DNA of 64,000 nucleotides from Chlamydiales bacterium (lineage in GTDB: Bacteria > Chlamydiota > Chlamydiia > Chlamydiales > JACKPQ01). The notes under the pieces are model-generated. The model worked only from the letters and a program-made list of their open reading frames with translations, was not told the DNA's origin and did not search any database. This document shows positions 36,319-46,177 of the stretch, one piece after another. The position numbers and the translations under genes are program-made. Numbering within the stretch: position 1 is the first letter of the stretch; every line of letters starts with the position of its first letter. Location of the stretch: NCBI GenBank assembly GCA_024233455.1, contig JACKPP010000002.1, positions 1 to 64,000 of the forward strand. The letters run 5' to 3'.

Positions 36319-37570
36319 GACTTTCTAAACCTTTTAATGTCTCTGTCAGCTCGGGGTGGTTTTGCATAATATCGCGGCAGCTAGTCATGACCGTGCTGTG
36401 ATCTCTAGAAAAATGCTCTCCAATTTTGGAGTAGGGCATTTTGAGTTTTTGTCTGAAAAAATACATGGCAATTTTACGCGGAACGCTACACTCACGCGTC
36501 TGTGATTTGCCCAACAGATCGTCGGTAGAAATATCGAAATTTTCGGCTACTGCTTTCAAAATGGCAGGAGGTGTCAGCGCTTTACGCTTTTGCTTAAGTA
36601 ATAAATCTGAAAGCATATGTTCGGTGCGTTTTAGGGTGATAGGTGGGGTGATTTTTTCGAAATGCGCCCGTAGCATCAGGGCATCCAAGGCTTCGAATAA
36701 TGTTTTAGAGCTAGTGAATGTTTCTAGAAGAAAGCGCTGAGTTTGGTCATCTAAGGGAAAGTCTTGAGATTTTTTGCTCAAAATTTGAGCTAGCATAGTG
36801 GGTGTCGGGGGTTCTAGAGGTAGGGTGATGCCCCATTCGAAACGACTAATAAGGCGCGGTTCAATTTTTTGCAATTTGCCCGGGGCAAGGTAGCTTGAAA
36901 AGACGATTTGAGTACCGGCAGTGTGCAGCGCGTTGAAGGTATGAAAAAGCTCCTCTTGGGTAGAGCTGCGTTTTGAAATCACGTGGACATCATCGATAAT
37001 GAGTACTTTTGCTCCGCGATAGGTCGCTCTAAATGCATCCATATCAGAGTTGCGCATGGCGCTTACCACGTGTTCAGTAAAGGTTTCGGCATGAACAAAA
37101 AGCGCTCCTGGCATACTGAGGGCATACGCATTGAGTAAATGGGTTTTTCCACAGCCGGGAGGCCCATACAAATAAATAGGATTGAATTGAATTTCGGGGG
37201 ATTTAAGAATGGATACGGCCATAGATAAATCATCTGCCAAAAAAGTATCGAAGGTCATTTTAGGATTGGGAGGAGTACTATCGTAGGTGATTTTTTGCAG
37301 TAGAGGTTCCGGTGCTACTTTTTTTGTCGCGGTTTCATTTTTAACAGATAGATGGACTTTGATTGGTCTGCCACTTTCTGAAATAAATTCTTTTTTGAGA
37401 AGTGGCTCAATATGCTCTTTGAACCACATGGCTTGAAATGAATCTTTAGCTTCTAAATAGAGGTTGCCAGCATCGAATCGCACCGTTTTAAGTGGCGTCA
37501 GCCAACGGCTTACAATTTTGGGCCCCAGCCGCAAGGATAGCTTATTTAAGTAAGCCTCCCAGGCCTTCAT
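36308..37570 (-). CDS. dnaA: DnaA-family replication initiator (paralogue adjacent to yidC)
   Basis: A 420-residue AAA+ initiator that binds DnaA boxes and opens the origin. The N-terminal domain I-like part is followed by Walker A GPPGCGKTHL, Walker B VLIIDDVHVIS, sensor and arginine-finger region (SRFEWGITLPLEPP), and a C-terminal helix-turn-helix with the DnaA signature IGEHFSRDHSTVMTSC. Chlamydiae carry two dnaA genes, and the copy next to yidC corresponds to this one. Its ATG overlaps the yidC stop (ATGA). The stop codon and last Thr codon lie in the terminal repeat of the inverted-repeat element. No DnaA-box cluster was noticed nearby, so this is not called as an origin. Confidence 0.93.
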   Translation of the reverse strand: MKAWEAYLNKLSLRLGPKIVSRWLTPLKTVRFDAGNLYLEAKDSFQAMWFKEHIEPLLKKEFISESGRPIKVHLSVKNETATKKVAPEPLLQKITYDSTPPNPKMTFDTFLADDLSMAVSILKSPEIQFNPIYLYGPPGCGKTHLLNAYALSMPGALFVHAETFTEHVVSAMRNSDMDAFRATYRGAKVLIIDDVHVISKRSSTQEELFHTFNALHTAGTQIVFSSYLAPGKLQKIEPRLISRFEWGITLPLEPPTPTMLAQILSKKSQDFPLDDQTQRFLLETFTSSKTLFEALDALMLRAHFEKITPPITLKRTEHMLSDLLLKQKRKALTPPAILKAVAENFDISTDDLLGKSQTRECSVPRKIAMYFFRQKLKMPYSKIGEHFSRDHSTVMTSCRDIMQNHPELTETLKGLESLLT

Positions 37571-39930
37571 TTGCGACGTTTGCTTATGCGTTTTTTGGGT
37601 GCGCTGAATTCAGCAGTTGGCAGAGGCTGTTGTTTTTTCATCATCCACCATTGCTGGACCATGCCGAAAACCATAGAAGAGAGCCAGTAAATGTTTAGAC
37701 CAGAGGGGAAGTTGTAGAAGATGACGGTAAATACAATGGCCATCATTTGCCCCATCGTTTTGGCTTGCTTGCCTTTTTCGTCGAGTTCTTCGCCTTGTTT
37801 CATCTTGCGTTTCATCATCATTTTCTGATTAAGAAACATCACTACGCCCAAAATAAGGGGTAAGATATGGAATGAATTGCCGATGAAAGGAAGAGGCTTG
37901 CTCCAAGAGAAAACCACATCAGGTGCCGTTAAATTGTCGATCCAACCTGGAATAAACGTGGCACCGCGCAGAGCAAAAGCCGATTTAAGCAGGTCAAACA
38001 TTCCGATTAAAAAGGGCATTTGAATCAGGATGGGTAAACAGCCGCCGGTGAAGGGATTGACTTTATGCTCGCGATAGAGCTGCATCATTTCAATTTGGGC
38101 TTTTTTCGGATCTTTTTTCATGCGTGCTTGAATTTCTTGCACTTTGGGCTGTAGCTGCTGCATGCGCATTGTGGATTTAATTGACCAGGCATTGAGCGGA
38201 TAGAGCATCAATCGGAGCACAAGCGTGAGTAGGATGATAGAAAAGCCCCATGATCTAGTGATTGCATGAAAGAGTTCCATCACTACGAAAAGAAGTTTGG
38301 CAAACGGCTCAGAGATGAAGGCAAACCAGCCATGGAAACTCCATGCGGCGGTGTAATCGGGATTATAGCCGCCTTGAGTGAATATTTGGTCTACTTGAGC
38401 CAGTAGCGACTTTTCAAAGGGCCCCGCGTAGATTCGATAGCTGGCATTTGCAGCTGCCGGGATCATCATCTCATAGCCAGGATATTTGGCTGCTGGATAA
38501 ACATCGTATTGACGATCTATTACCGTTAGCCTTGATGGATCCACTGTACCAGGAACGATGCTCGCTTGAAAACCAGCGGGCTTGTCTTTAATTTGGTCTA
38601 AAATCACCCCAAAATAACCGTTGGAGTTGCAGATCCAATCGGGAAACACCGTACTGTAGGTGATTGCCTCTTTAGGCAATTTGACTTGCTCTACGCTGGT
38701 TTTACCACCAATCGTTGCGCGGTATTTAAGCGCCGGAGCTGGCCTGTTGGAAATGATTTCAACGTCGGGAACACCGGTTGTAAGCCACAGCCCTCTGGTA
38801 TCTCCGTCGATTTTCATCTCAATATCTAAGCAATATGGGGCATCTTTAGAGAAGCTGTAGCGTTTGGTGATGTGACGATTGCCTCCGCTGGTTTCAAATT
38901 CAATAAAATCTTCACCCAGTGCTTTTAGTCGGTATTGCATTTTAGCGATGGTCTTGTCTTCTCCTACCACATTCAGAGCGTAGTAGCGCGCTGGCACATC
39001 AACAAGAGGCTTTCCGTCAGGGGACTGCAGCCCACGTCTCAGCAGAGGGTAGTAACCGCCGAGTTTTGGCTGAATCTGGCCTCCCCCCGCCACCCAGGCA
39101 GACTTGCTCGGAAATTTTGCATCAGCAGGAGCTTGCTTTTCAATCTCTCGGTCAATGCCAATTGGAAGGACGATGCTTTTTTCGTCTTGGTTACTTTTGA
39201 AGGGAAGGTTGATTTCGGATATAGCTCCCCCTATATTAGAGAAAACGATTTGTTGATAAGCATTTTCTAAGACGTAAAGCGTTTCACTGCCCGTTGACAC
39301 ATCAGTAGAATTTGCGGTTTTGACGCTGACTATATCTTTTACACCCTGAACATCGCCAAAACTTGTGAACTTTCCTTCCTTATAGATACCCATGGGCAAG
39401 TAATTGCCCTGATAATTAGTCAAAACTAGCGCTTCATTTTTGGGTTGTTTATCGGGGAAACCAACAGTGCCGCTATTGTATTCTCCAAGAAACACTTTGC
39501 CATTTTGGTTGGAGTCAATAAATTCTAGTACTTGTACATCCTGAGCGTTATTTAGGGAAACAATGGGCAAAGCTCCAGATCCGTATAGGGCAACTGAGCT
39601 ATTGCTATCCCCTAGAGTGACTTTTTGTAAGTTGCCACGCTCTTGTAGGGCGTAGAGCTCAGTAGGTAAAGAGCTTGTCCACTTTGTGGTGATATAATAA
39701 TTTTGATCGCGCAATGCAAGTGTAGCAAACTCTTTGGCTTCTACATCTCGGTAAAGACGGACGATGGGTAAGTCGTACAGATTTGCGGTGCGTTCTCTGA
39801 AATGGTCATCTACAATTTCAGTTTGTATTGGAGCATTTGTCTTATTTTTTTTATCGAAAAACCAGTTCATTCCAAAAAGAACGGCGGTCATGGCTAAGAC
39901 GAAAACGATTGTGCGTGAATTTGATTCCAT
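37567..39930 (-). CDS. yidC: Membrane protein insertase YidC
   Basis: A 787-residue inner-membrane insertase. Residues 7-27 are the first membrane helix, followed by a large periplasmic beta-sandwich domain and the conserved C-terminal insertase core with five helices (SWGFSIILLTLVLRLMLYPL, SIKSTMRMQQLQPKVQEIQ, GGCLPILIQMPFLIGMFDLL, MGQMMAIVFTVIFYNFPSGL). The Lys/Arg-rich tail ISKRRK can contact ribosomes. Longer than the E. coli protein (548), as is usual in chlamydiae. It overlaps dnaA by four bases and follows the TPR gene by 48 bp on the same strand. Confidence 0.96.
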   Translation of the reverse strand: MESNSRTIVFVLAMTAVLFGMNWFFDKKNKTNAPIQTEIVDDHFRERTANLYDLPIVRLYRDVEAKEFATLALRDQNYYITTKWTSSLPTELYALQERGNLQKVTLGDSNSSVALYGSGALPIVSLNNAQDVQVLEFIDSNQNGKVFLGEYNSGTVGFPDKQPKNEALVLTNYQGNYLPMGIYKEGKFTSFGDVQGVKDIVSVKTANSTDVSTGSETLYVLENAYQQIVFSNIGGAISEINLPFKSNQDEKSIVLPIGIDREIEKQAPADAKFPSKSAWVAGGGQIQPKLGGYYPLLRRGLQSPDGKPLVDVPARYYALNVVGEDKTIAKMQYRLKALGEDFIEFETSGGNRHITKRYSFSKDAPYCLDIEMKIDGDTRGLWLTTGVPDVEIISNRPAPALKYRATIGGKTSVEQVKLPKEAITYSTVFPDWICNSNGYFGVILDQIKDKPAGFQASIVPGTVDPSRLTVIDRQYDVYPAAKYPGYEMMIPAAANASYRIYAGPFEKSLLAQVDQIFTQGGYNPDYTAAWSFHGWFAFISEPFAKLLFVVMELFHAITRSWGFSIILLTLVLRLMLYPLNAWSIKSTMRMQQLQPKVQEIQARMKKDPKKAQIEMMQLYREHKVNPFTGGCLPILIQMPFLIGMFDLLKSAFALRGATFIPGWIDNLTAPDVVFSWSKPLPFIGNSFHILPLILGVVMFLNQKMMMKRKMKQGEELDEKGKQAKTMGQMMAIVFTVIFYNFPSGLNIYWLSSMVFGMVQQWWMMKKQQPLPTAEFSAPKKRISKRRK

Positions 39931-39978
39931 AGGCAGAGCTTAACACAAAAATCTATACTGATGCAAGCAAAGGCTATA

Positions 39979-41952
39979 TTACTTGCCTGCATCCTGTTGG
40001 ATGCGTGAAATAAATTCTTGGAATGCCGGATTGCCATGAAGCGGCTCCAACCACTCGTCTTCAATGAGTTCTTCGATTTCAGGTAAGGCTTGGAATTTGT
40101 GAGCTTTTTCAAGATAGAAGAGAGCTCGATCAGGATTGCCTTGGGCTGTATAGAGATTGGCCAAGGTGTAATAGGCGCAAGCATTTCCCAGTTTGACTGC
40201 TTGAAAGAGTTTGTTTTCGGCCTGAGCCAATAAGTCTGGATCTTCAGAAATATCGTTTAAATTCAGGAGCGAAATAGCCCAGCCGTGTAGAATTTGGTCA
40301 TCGTCGGCTTCCTGGGTATGTGCTATGCGGAAATGATGGAAACTGCGTTGAAAAAGATCTGGATCAGAAACTGTATCGCCGTATTGGTTATAGATGAGTG
40401 CAAATCGGTGATTGAGCTGAGGAAAATTGGGGTCGATCATGAGAATATGGTGTAGGTGATCAAGGCTTTGAATAAATTGTTCTTCACATTCATTTAGTTG
40501 TCCAGATAGTGCTAAGGCACAGGAATAGGTGTAGATCCAATCTACGCAGGTATAGGGTGCATTTTTTTGAATATCTAGCGCGGTTTCAATATGGGAGATA
40601 GCTTGGTTCAGGAGGTCTTTATCGAGTTTTTCATCAGCCAAACGGTATAAAGCAGCCCCTAAGTCGTAGTGGTACGACGGGTCTTGCCTTAGGTGTAGTG
40701 CTTTAGAAAAAAAACGCACTGCGCGCTCTAGTTGTAGTTCTACATCTTCTTCATGTGCAGATAGAAGCATGTAGCAAGTGCCAAGGGCGTGCCAGGCAGC
40801 GTGGAAAGTGCGGTCTAGTGAGGTAGCTTTTTGGAAGGATTCCACAGCGCGAAAGTAGATGTCGATGCAGTTAAAGTAGTCAGCAAGAGCCAGTAATACG
40901 TGCCCATTTGAGTAATGGACAGCCGGGTTTTCTGGATGGTGCTGGCAAAGCTCATCTAACATGTCTTCGGCACGTCGCAGATGCTTAAGCCGATTTTTCA
41001 GCGCTCCGAGGCCAGCTAAGGTTTCAGCCCAAACGCAGGTGAGTTCAACTTCACTGGCATCAAAGGATCTAGCCTTATGGCATTTTTCAATTGCGGCACA
41101 AAAAGCCCTGGAGTCACCTGTTGCTCTTCCTAAACAGCAGAGTAGTTGAGCCCACTTGATCCAAATTTGGGGATCGCTAGGGTGGATGTTGGCAGCGGTA
41201 GCATAACAATCACTGGCTTGCTCTGCACCTGCTGTTTCTTTTGAAAGACCATAGCTTAATGCGAGGGCATCACCTAGATACACCCATGCAGTGTAATCTG
41301 TGTCGGGGACTCTAGTTCCTGCAGTATAAAGCTCTATGGCATTTTGTAAATATTTGATTTCACCCAAAGTTCCAAATAGACGTAGAGCTAAATGTCCAAA
41401 ATCACACCAGAAGTCGGCAGGTTGTTCTTCTCTTAAAAGTGAAGCTTTTTTGAATGAGGTGTAGGCTAGCTGTAGGTCCAGTGGGTCTTCAGATTCAATG
41501 GCAATACGGCCCATGCATAGACCGTAGTTCCAGTAAAGATCGAGTAAGAATTCGGAGGGCTGACCTTCACAGAGTTTTAATGCAAATTCAAATTTTACTT
41601 TGGCGTCTAAGTAGTAGTGTTGCTGACCCGAGGCTGTTCCTAATAAGAACAAACAATTGGCCCATGACAGCCAAGATTCAAACATTTGAGGCGCAAGCTG
41701 CGTAGCGCGTTTAAATTTTTGATTAGCAATATGTAGGGCTTTAGGCCTTCCATGACAGGCGTAGTCAAAGATGGCCAACCCTTGTTTATGGAACAATTGG
41801 GGATTCTGTGGAGCTAAGTCACTTGCGGTAGCTAGCATATCTAGGCCCGTTTTATCGCCATCTAGCAATCGGCGTTCTCCTGCGGCCATCAATGTGTCTA
41901 TAAAGTTATCTTTAAGACCTGTCCTAATTGATGTGCTTAATTCGTTTGCCAT
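39979..41952 (-). CDS. TPR-repeat protein
   Basis: A 657-residue soluble protein made almost entirely of tetratricopeptide-like helical pairs: conserved W/LG/Y/A/A/P positions recur every 35-45 residues (for example PQNPQLFHKQGLAIFDYA, PQMFESWLSWANCLFLLG, RTFHAAWHALGTCYMLLS, PDRALFYLEKAHKFQALPEI). Such proteins are protein-protein scaffolds. No signal peptide or membrane helix is visible, so it probably acts in the cytoplasm or as a secreted factor. It precedes yidC and dnaA on the same strand with a 48 bp gap and may be cotranscribed; its partner is unknown. Confidence 0.85.
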   Translation of the reverse strand: MANELSTSIRTGLKDNFIDTLMAAGERRLLDGDKTGLDMLATASDLAPQNPQLFHKQGLAIFDYACHGRPKALHIANQKFKRATQLAPQMFESWLSWANCLFLLGTASGQQHYYLDAKVKFEFALKLCEGQPSEFLLDLYWNYGLCMGRIAIESEDPLDLQLAYTSFKKASLLREEQPADFWCDFGHLALRLFGTLGEIKYLQNAIELYTAGTRVPDTDYTAWVYLGDALALSYGLSKETAGAEQASDCYATAANIHPSDPQIWIKWAQLLCCLGRATGDSRAFCAAIEKCHKARSFDASEVELTCVWAETLAGLGALKNRLKHLRRAEDMLDELCQHHPENPAVHYSNGHVLLALADYFNCIDIYFRAVESFQKATSLDRTFHAAWHALGTCYMLLSAHEEDVELQLERAVRFFSKALHLRQDPSYHYDLGAALYRLADEKLDKDLLNQAISHIETALDIQKNAPYTCVDWIYTYSCALALSGQLNECEEQFIQSLDHLHHILMIDPNFPQLNHRFALIYNQYGDTVSDPDLFQRSFHHFRIAHTQEADDDQILHGWAISLLNLNDISEDPDLLAQAENKLFQAVKLGNACAYYTLANLYTAQGNPDRALFYLEKAHKFQALPEIEELIEDEWLEPLHGNPAFQEFISRIQQDAGK

Positions 41953-42168
41953 AGAGCACCATTATAACCCCTCAATCTATTTCGCTCAATCCCCAAAACC
42001 GCTTCAAATACTATTCTAGACGTTTTTTGTATTGCTTAATCATTTATTGTTAGTATTTTGATTTTTTTTAATATTAACGCAAAATTTAAAAATTAAATAG
42101 CTGGATAAAATAATTACTTTGATGGGTGGTCATTGCGTATTTTTATAAAAAAAGGTAGGATTGCAAGG

Positions 42169-42594
42169 ATGGCATACCAATACCGAAAAACGATCCACAT
42201 GCGCGATACCGATGCGACAGGAGTGCTCTATTTTGCCAACCAATTTAGCCTGGCTTTAGAAGCTTTTGAGCATTTTCTCTCCGATCATGGTTTTATACTA
42301 GGGTCATGCCTCTTGCCAATCGTTCACGCCGAGGCTGATTTTACAGCACCGCTCAAGCTTTGGGACGTGGTCGATATTTCTCTTTACTGTTCTAAAATTG
42401 GCACGAGTTCTTTTACAATCGAGTCGGTTATTAGTGGTTTTGGACGTGTGCAAATCGTGCATGTATTTACCGATAGTGGCGGTGTTAAACAACCAGTTAG
42501 CTCTGCATTAAGGTCTTTGCTTTTAAAGCTAAGGCCGGCAGATCAGGCTTGCCCTGGTAATTTGGTAGGACAAAGTAGCGAATTGGATGCTTAA
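42169..42594 (+). CDS. Hotdog-fold acyl-CoA thioesterase, probable DHNA-CoA hydrolase
   Basis: A 141-residue 4HBT-type thioesterase. ATG at 42169 starts MAYQYRK; a TTG 36 bases upstream is less likely because AGGTAGGA fits the ATG. The 4HBT signature is RDTDATGVLYFANQFSLALEAFE, with the catalytic Asp in DTDATG. In menaquinone synthesis such an enzyme releases 1,4-dihydroxy-2-naphthoate from its CoA ester. The assignment rests on its place next to menE and on all other men genes being present; general acyl-CoA hydrolysis remains possible. Its 3' end overlaps the convergent menE by 98 bp. Confidence 0.72.
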   Translation: MAYQYRKTIHMRDTDATGVLYFANQFSLALEAFEHFLSDHGFILGSCLLPIVHAEADFTAPLKLWDVVDISLYCSKIGTSSFTIESVISGFGRVQIVHVFTDSGGVKQPVSSALRSLLLKLRPADQACPGNLVGQSSELDA

Positions 42595-43681
42595 ATCTTG
42601 GTAATAGGTCGCTCAGCAGCTCTTTCGATGCGTGTAGATTGTCGATAAAGGCTACCGGGCGCTGGCCAAATTCTAGGTCGGGAACGGGTACTACGCAGGC
42701 GTTTTGAATGCCTGGAATTTTGAGTAGGGCGGTTTCGATTTCTTCGGGTTGAATGTTTTCACCCCCACTGATAAATAGCCGATCTTTTCGCCCCAAAATG
42801 GTGAAATCAGGTGCTGCTAAATCACCGGTTGCAAACCAACCGTTTTGAGGGTTTTCTCCTAGATAGCCTTTAAATAACACTTCTCCTGCTACGAATAATT
42901 CTCCATTTTGCAATTTGACGCGCCGATAGGGAAGAGGCAAAGACCTTGCCAAAACAGTTGAGCTCATTTCGGTCAGACCGTAGGTGGGAATGAGAGGCAA
43001 GTGGGCCGCTTTTAGAGCCAATTCTGGAGGTAGTGGGGCTCCGCCAATCAGAATGGATTTGTAGTTGGTGGGGTGATCTAACGCCCGCCCGAGTTGGGTT
43101 GGTACCCACGAGGCGTGGGTAGCAGGGCCGTTCAGTACGACAGCGCCTCCAGCTAAAAATGTGCGAAATAGAATGGCCAGGCCTCCTACATGCCACAGAG
43201 GAAGAGAGAGCTTCCAGGTATCAGTCGGGCCAAATTTGAGGTAGCTGTTGATACCAAGCGCGCTGTAGACGTGGTTGCTTAAAGTATGGATAGCCACTTT
43301 GGGCCGGCCTGTTGATCCTGATGTGAAGAGGTAGGTAGCCGTATTTTGAAGGTCGAGCTCACAGGTTCCTTGGCTTTTGCCGTTGAGTTTGGGAATAACG
43401 AAGTGGGTGGCTGAAATTTGCTTGAGCTGTGCGTGGATGCTGGGCAAGCGGGTGGAGAGAGGACAGCAGATGGCGCCCAGTCGCCAGAGGGCAAAAAGGG
43501 TTAGGATGACCGGTAGTGCGGTGTCAGCGCGCAGGGCAACAACGGCTCCTTTTCGAATGCCGCGTTTTTGGAGATCTTGCACGATACCACAGCAAAGTTG
43601 GTGGCATTCTTGGTAGGTGTAGGTGTCAGCGCCATCAATGATGGCTGGGTCAGTGGAGCATCGATTCAAAGGGCACAACAC
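42497..43681 (-). CDS. menE: o-Succinylbenzoate-CoA ligase
   Basis: A 394-residue ANL-superfamily ligase that activates o-succinylbenzoate with ATP and CoA. Motifs: ATP-binding loop YLFTSGSTGRPK, the A5-like PTYGLTEMSS, GWFATGDLA and hinge LGRKDRLFISGGENI, then the C-terminal EIETALLKIPGI. The catalytic Lys of the last motif is probably in QGKPDLPAL. The start is GTG at 43681 with GGAG seven bases before it, inside the end of menC (32 bp overlap). Last gene of menB-A-C-E; convergent overlap with the hotdog thioesterase. Confidence 0.9.
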   Translation of the reverse strand: MLCPLNRCSTDPAIIDGADTYTYQECHQLCCGIVQDLQKRGIRKGAVVALRADTALPVILTLFALWRLGAICCPLSTRLPSIHAQLKQISATHFVIPKLNGKSQGTCELDLQNTATYLFTSGSTGRPKVAIHTLSNHVYSALGINSYLKFGPTDTWKLSLPLWHVGGLAILFRTFLAGGAVVLNGPATHASWVPTQLGRALDHPTNYKSILIGGAPLPPELALKAAHLPLIPTYGLTEMSSTVLARSLPLPYRRVKLQNGELFVAGEVLFKGYLGENPQNGWFATGDLAAPDFTILGRKDRLFISGGENIQPEEIETALLKIPGIQNACVVPVPDLEFGQRPVAFIDNLHASKELLSDLLPRFKHPIRYFVLPNYQGKPDLPALALKAKTLMQS

Positions 43682-44459
43682 CGATTTTCTCCATGGTAGC
43701 GTGGTCTTCAGGGAGGGTTAGAGATCCCAACCCAAGGGGCGCTAAAGGTTTCCTAAGCAATTTGGCAAAGTGAAATAGACTTTGCACACCAATGCGGGTC
43801 TTGAATGTATTGCTAAGAACGAGTTGCTTGTTTTGCATATGTGTTTTTTGGGCCAGCTCCAAGCAATCACCAACACCTCCCCACTGGGGCGGTTTTAATA
43901 TAATTGCCGATACGTTGGGTAAGTGCCAAAAGTGATGGGTGTAGATGGTCTCGTCTAGGGCCACTTTTTGCGTGGTATTTTTACAGAAGTCTTCTATTTC
44001 TTTAGTGGGCTCTTCCAAGTATTCAAAGGTGCCGGGAGGAAAAGAATAGCTAAAGTTTAAGGCATCGTCCAGTGACCATTGTTGGTTAAAGTCAAGACGA
44101 AGTTTAAAGCCCATTTCGAGTAGCCCGGTGCAGATGACAAGAGTTTCATCTAGCCCAAGATGTCCCACTTTAACTTTAGCGATTTTGTTGCTCGCCGTTT
44201 GGGCCGAACGTAGTATGTGGGCGGGAGATCCATCTAACAATATCGCGTAGGGGACAATCGCAGGATCGTTTTCACAGTAGAGCATTTCCATTCCAAAGGT
44301 AACCGAGGGGTAACGGTCAAAGTCTTCTTCGAAAATAGCGCTCATAGCATCTTCTAGTGTTTCTTCACTCCAGCCAGGTAGGGGGGTGATCTCACTCCAA
44401 TTTCCAGTATCACTAGAATGTAGAAGCAAGCTTCTATCTTGGATGTAGACCTCGATCAT
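43650..44459 (-). CDS. menC: o-Succinylbenzoate synthase
   Basis: A 269-residue enolase-superfamily enzyme that dehydrates SHCHC to o-succinylbenzoate. Residues expected in the barrel are visible: catalytic Lys in AKVKVG, metal ligands in LRLDFNQQW, YLEEPTKEI and VALDE, and the second catalytic Lys in AIILKPPQWGG. The N-terminal capping region is shorter than in many homologues, hence the small size. Overlaps menA by four bases (ATGA) and menE by 32. Confidence 0.88.
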   Translation of the reverse strand: MIEVYIQDRSLLLHSSDTGNWSEITPLPGWSEETLEDAMSAIFEEDFDRYPSVTFGMEMLYCENDPAIVPYAILLDGSPAHILRSAQTASNKIAKVKVGHLGLDETLVICTGLLEMGFKLRLDFNQQWSLDDALNFSYSFPPGTFEYLEEPTKEIEDFCKNTTQKVALDETIYTHHFWHLPNVSAIILKPPQWGGVGDCLELAQKTHMQNKQLVLSNTFKTRIGVQSLFHFAKLLRKPLAPLGLGSLTLPEDHATMEKIGVVPFESMLH

Positions 44460-45307
44460 ATCAACGCTCCCACTACAAACAGGAAGGTATAGAGCAGAAG
44501 GATTTTTCCCGTGCCTGCCAATACGGCAATGAGTTCTTGGGACTGCTTATAGGTCCACACGGTGGTGATGGTAGTGAATGATGGGATAAGCGCTGCTAAG
44601 GTGATGATCAGGGTGAGCTGGATTTTTAGCAGGGGAATAATCGATAAAATCCCCCCAAGAAGACATAGCGTGTATTGCCACTGCCCAAATTTTTTTCCAA
44701 AGCGGACAGTAAGCGTGCGTTTACGACATTTTTTATCCTCTATCCGGTCCCGCAAATTATTGGCAGTGAGCACGGCTACCGGAATAAGCCCAGGGGCTAA
44801 GCTGGCCCACACGAGCATCCAATCGATGGTGCCCGTTTGGAGGTAATAGGTGGAAAGAACAGCCACCGGTCCAAAAAATACAAACACAAACAGATCGGCC
44901 AAACCGGTGCGTGAAAGCGACAGGCGTCCCATGGAGTAGCCTATACCTGATCCGATGGCAAGGAGGAGCAGCACAAAAATCCCCCATCCCCCAACAGCGG
45001 TTAAATACAGACCAGCTAAAAAGGCGAGGGCAAAGGCAATAATCAAAGCCCGACGCATAGATCTTTCCGAGATAATTCCAGCGGGAATTAACCGGCGCGG
45101 ACCTTGTCGCTCTTTGGTGTCACTGCCTTGTTTGTAGTCAAAGTAGTCATTGGCAAAATTAGTGCCAATTTGGATGCTGAGTCCACAGATGAGCGTGAGA
45201 AAAAATGTGATCCAATGGATTTTTGAAGCAAGAACCGTGCCAATCAAAATAGGGGCGATGCTGATGATAAGCGTTTTGGGCCTTGTAGCTTCAATCCAAA
45301 CTTTCAT
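44456..45307 (-). CDS. menA: 1,4-Dihydroxy-2-naphthoate polyprenyltransferase
   Basis: A 283-residue UbiA-superfamily membrane prenyltransferase that attaches the polyprenyl tail to DHNA. About eight to nine membrane helices are visible. The two Asp-rich motifs for prenyl-diphosphate and Mg binding are NFANDYFDYKQGSDT and NNLRDRIEDKKCRKRTL; the N-terminal ATRPKTLIISIAPILIGT is family-typical. Four-base overlaps on both sides place it firmly in the menB-A-C-E operon. Confidence 0.94.
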   Translation of the reverse strand: MKVWIEATRPKTLIISIAPILIGTVLASKIHWITFFLTLICGLSIQIGTNFANDYFDYKQGSDTKERQGPRRLIPAGIISERSMRRALIIAFALAFLAGLYLTAVGGWGIFVLLLLAIGSGIGYSMGRLSLSRTGLADLFVFVFFGPVAVLSTYYLQTGTIDWMLVWASLAPGLIPVAVLTANNLRDRIEDKKCRKRTLTVRFGKKFGQWQYTLCLLGGILSIIPLLKIQLTLIITLAALIPSFTTITTVWTYKQSQELIAVLAGTGKILLLYTFLFVVGALI

Positions 45308-46137
45308 GCGCGCTTAGGAAATTGACGGAAATTTGGTTTTCGCTTCTCAAGATAGGCGTGGTGCCCTTCTTGCGCTTCTTCGCTCATGTAAAATAGCAGT
45401 GTGGCATTCCCCGCCAGTTCTTGGATGCCGGCCTGTCCATCAATAGCGGCATTAAAGCTTGATTTTAAACAACGCATGGCAAGGGGAGAGTGTTGCAGCA
45501 TTTCTTGGCACCATTGCACGGTAGTTGCTTCGAGATCTTCAAGTGGCACTACGCAGTTGACAAGGCCCATTTCAAGCGCTTGCTGGGCGTTGTACTGGCG
45601 GCAAAGATACCAGATTTCACGCGCTTTTTTCTGCCCCACAATACTCGCTAGGTAACTAGCGCCAAAACCTCCATCAAAAGAGCCCACTTTGGGACCCGTC
45701 TGACCAAACACTGCATTGTCAGCAGCAATCGTAAGATCGCAGACGACATGCAGCACATGTCCACCGCCTATCGCATAGCCTGCAACCATGGCCACAACTG
45801 GTTTTGGACAGGAGCGGATGTCGCGTTGGAAGTCCAAAATATTCAAACTTTCGGTGCCGTTCTCATCGCTATAGCCTGCTTCTTTTCTCACTTTTTGGTC
45901 ACCGCCAGAACAGAAAGCTTTGTCGCCAGCACCCGTTAAGATGATGACACCCACCGATTCATCGTGACGCGCCAGAGAAAAAGCGTGCAGCATCTCTTTG
46001 ACGGTTTGAGGGCGAAATGCGTTGTGAATATGCGGGCGATTGATGGTGATTTTGGCTATTCCATCATACGTGTGATAGAAGATGTCTTCATACGTGCCGT
46101 GGGCAGTCCACGGAATTTGATTGGCTAAAGTACTCAT
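45304..46137 (-). CDS. menB: 1,4-Dihydroxy-2-naphthoyl-CoA synthase
   Basis: A 277-residue crotonase-family enzyme that closes o-succinylbenzoyl-CoA to DHNA-CoA. Characteristic sequence: INRPHIHNAFRPQTV, FCSGGDQKVR, GYAIGGGHVLHVVCDLTIAA (oxyanion hole) and QTGPKVGSFDGGFGASYLA, which is specific to MenB among crotonases. A GGAGG ribosome site is four bases before the ATG. It starts the menB-A-C-E run; 40 bp upstream on the same strand is the kinase gene, so the kinase promoter may read into it. Confidence 0.96.
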   Translation of the reverse strand: MSTLANQIPWTAHGTYEDIFYHTYDGIAKITINRPHIHNAFRPQTVKEMLHAFSLARHDESVGVIILTGAGDKAFCSGGDQKVRKEAGYSDENGTESLNILDFQRDIRSCPKPVVAMVAGYAIGGGHVLHVVCDLTIAADNAVFGQTGPKVGSFDGGFGASYLASIVGQKKAREIWYLCRQYNAQQALEMGLVNCVVPLEDLEATTVQWCQEMLQHSPLAMRCLKSSFNAAIDGQAGIQELAGNATLLFYMSEEAQEGHHAYLEKRKPNFRQFPKRA

Positions 46138-46177
46138 CTGGCCTCCGGAAAAAGTTTTGGAAGCCAGTCTAGAAGTT

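Noticed and set aside
36145..37570. Replication origin next to dnaA
   Set aside because: No cluster of DnaA boxes or A/T-rich unwinding region was seen; this dnaA is the yidC-adjacent paralogue.
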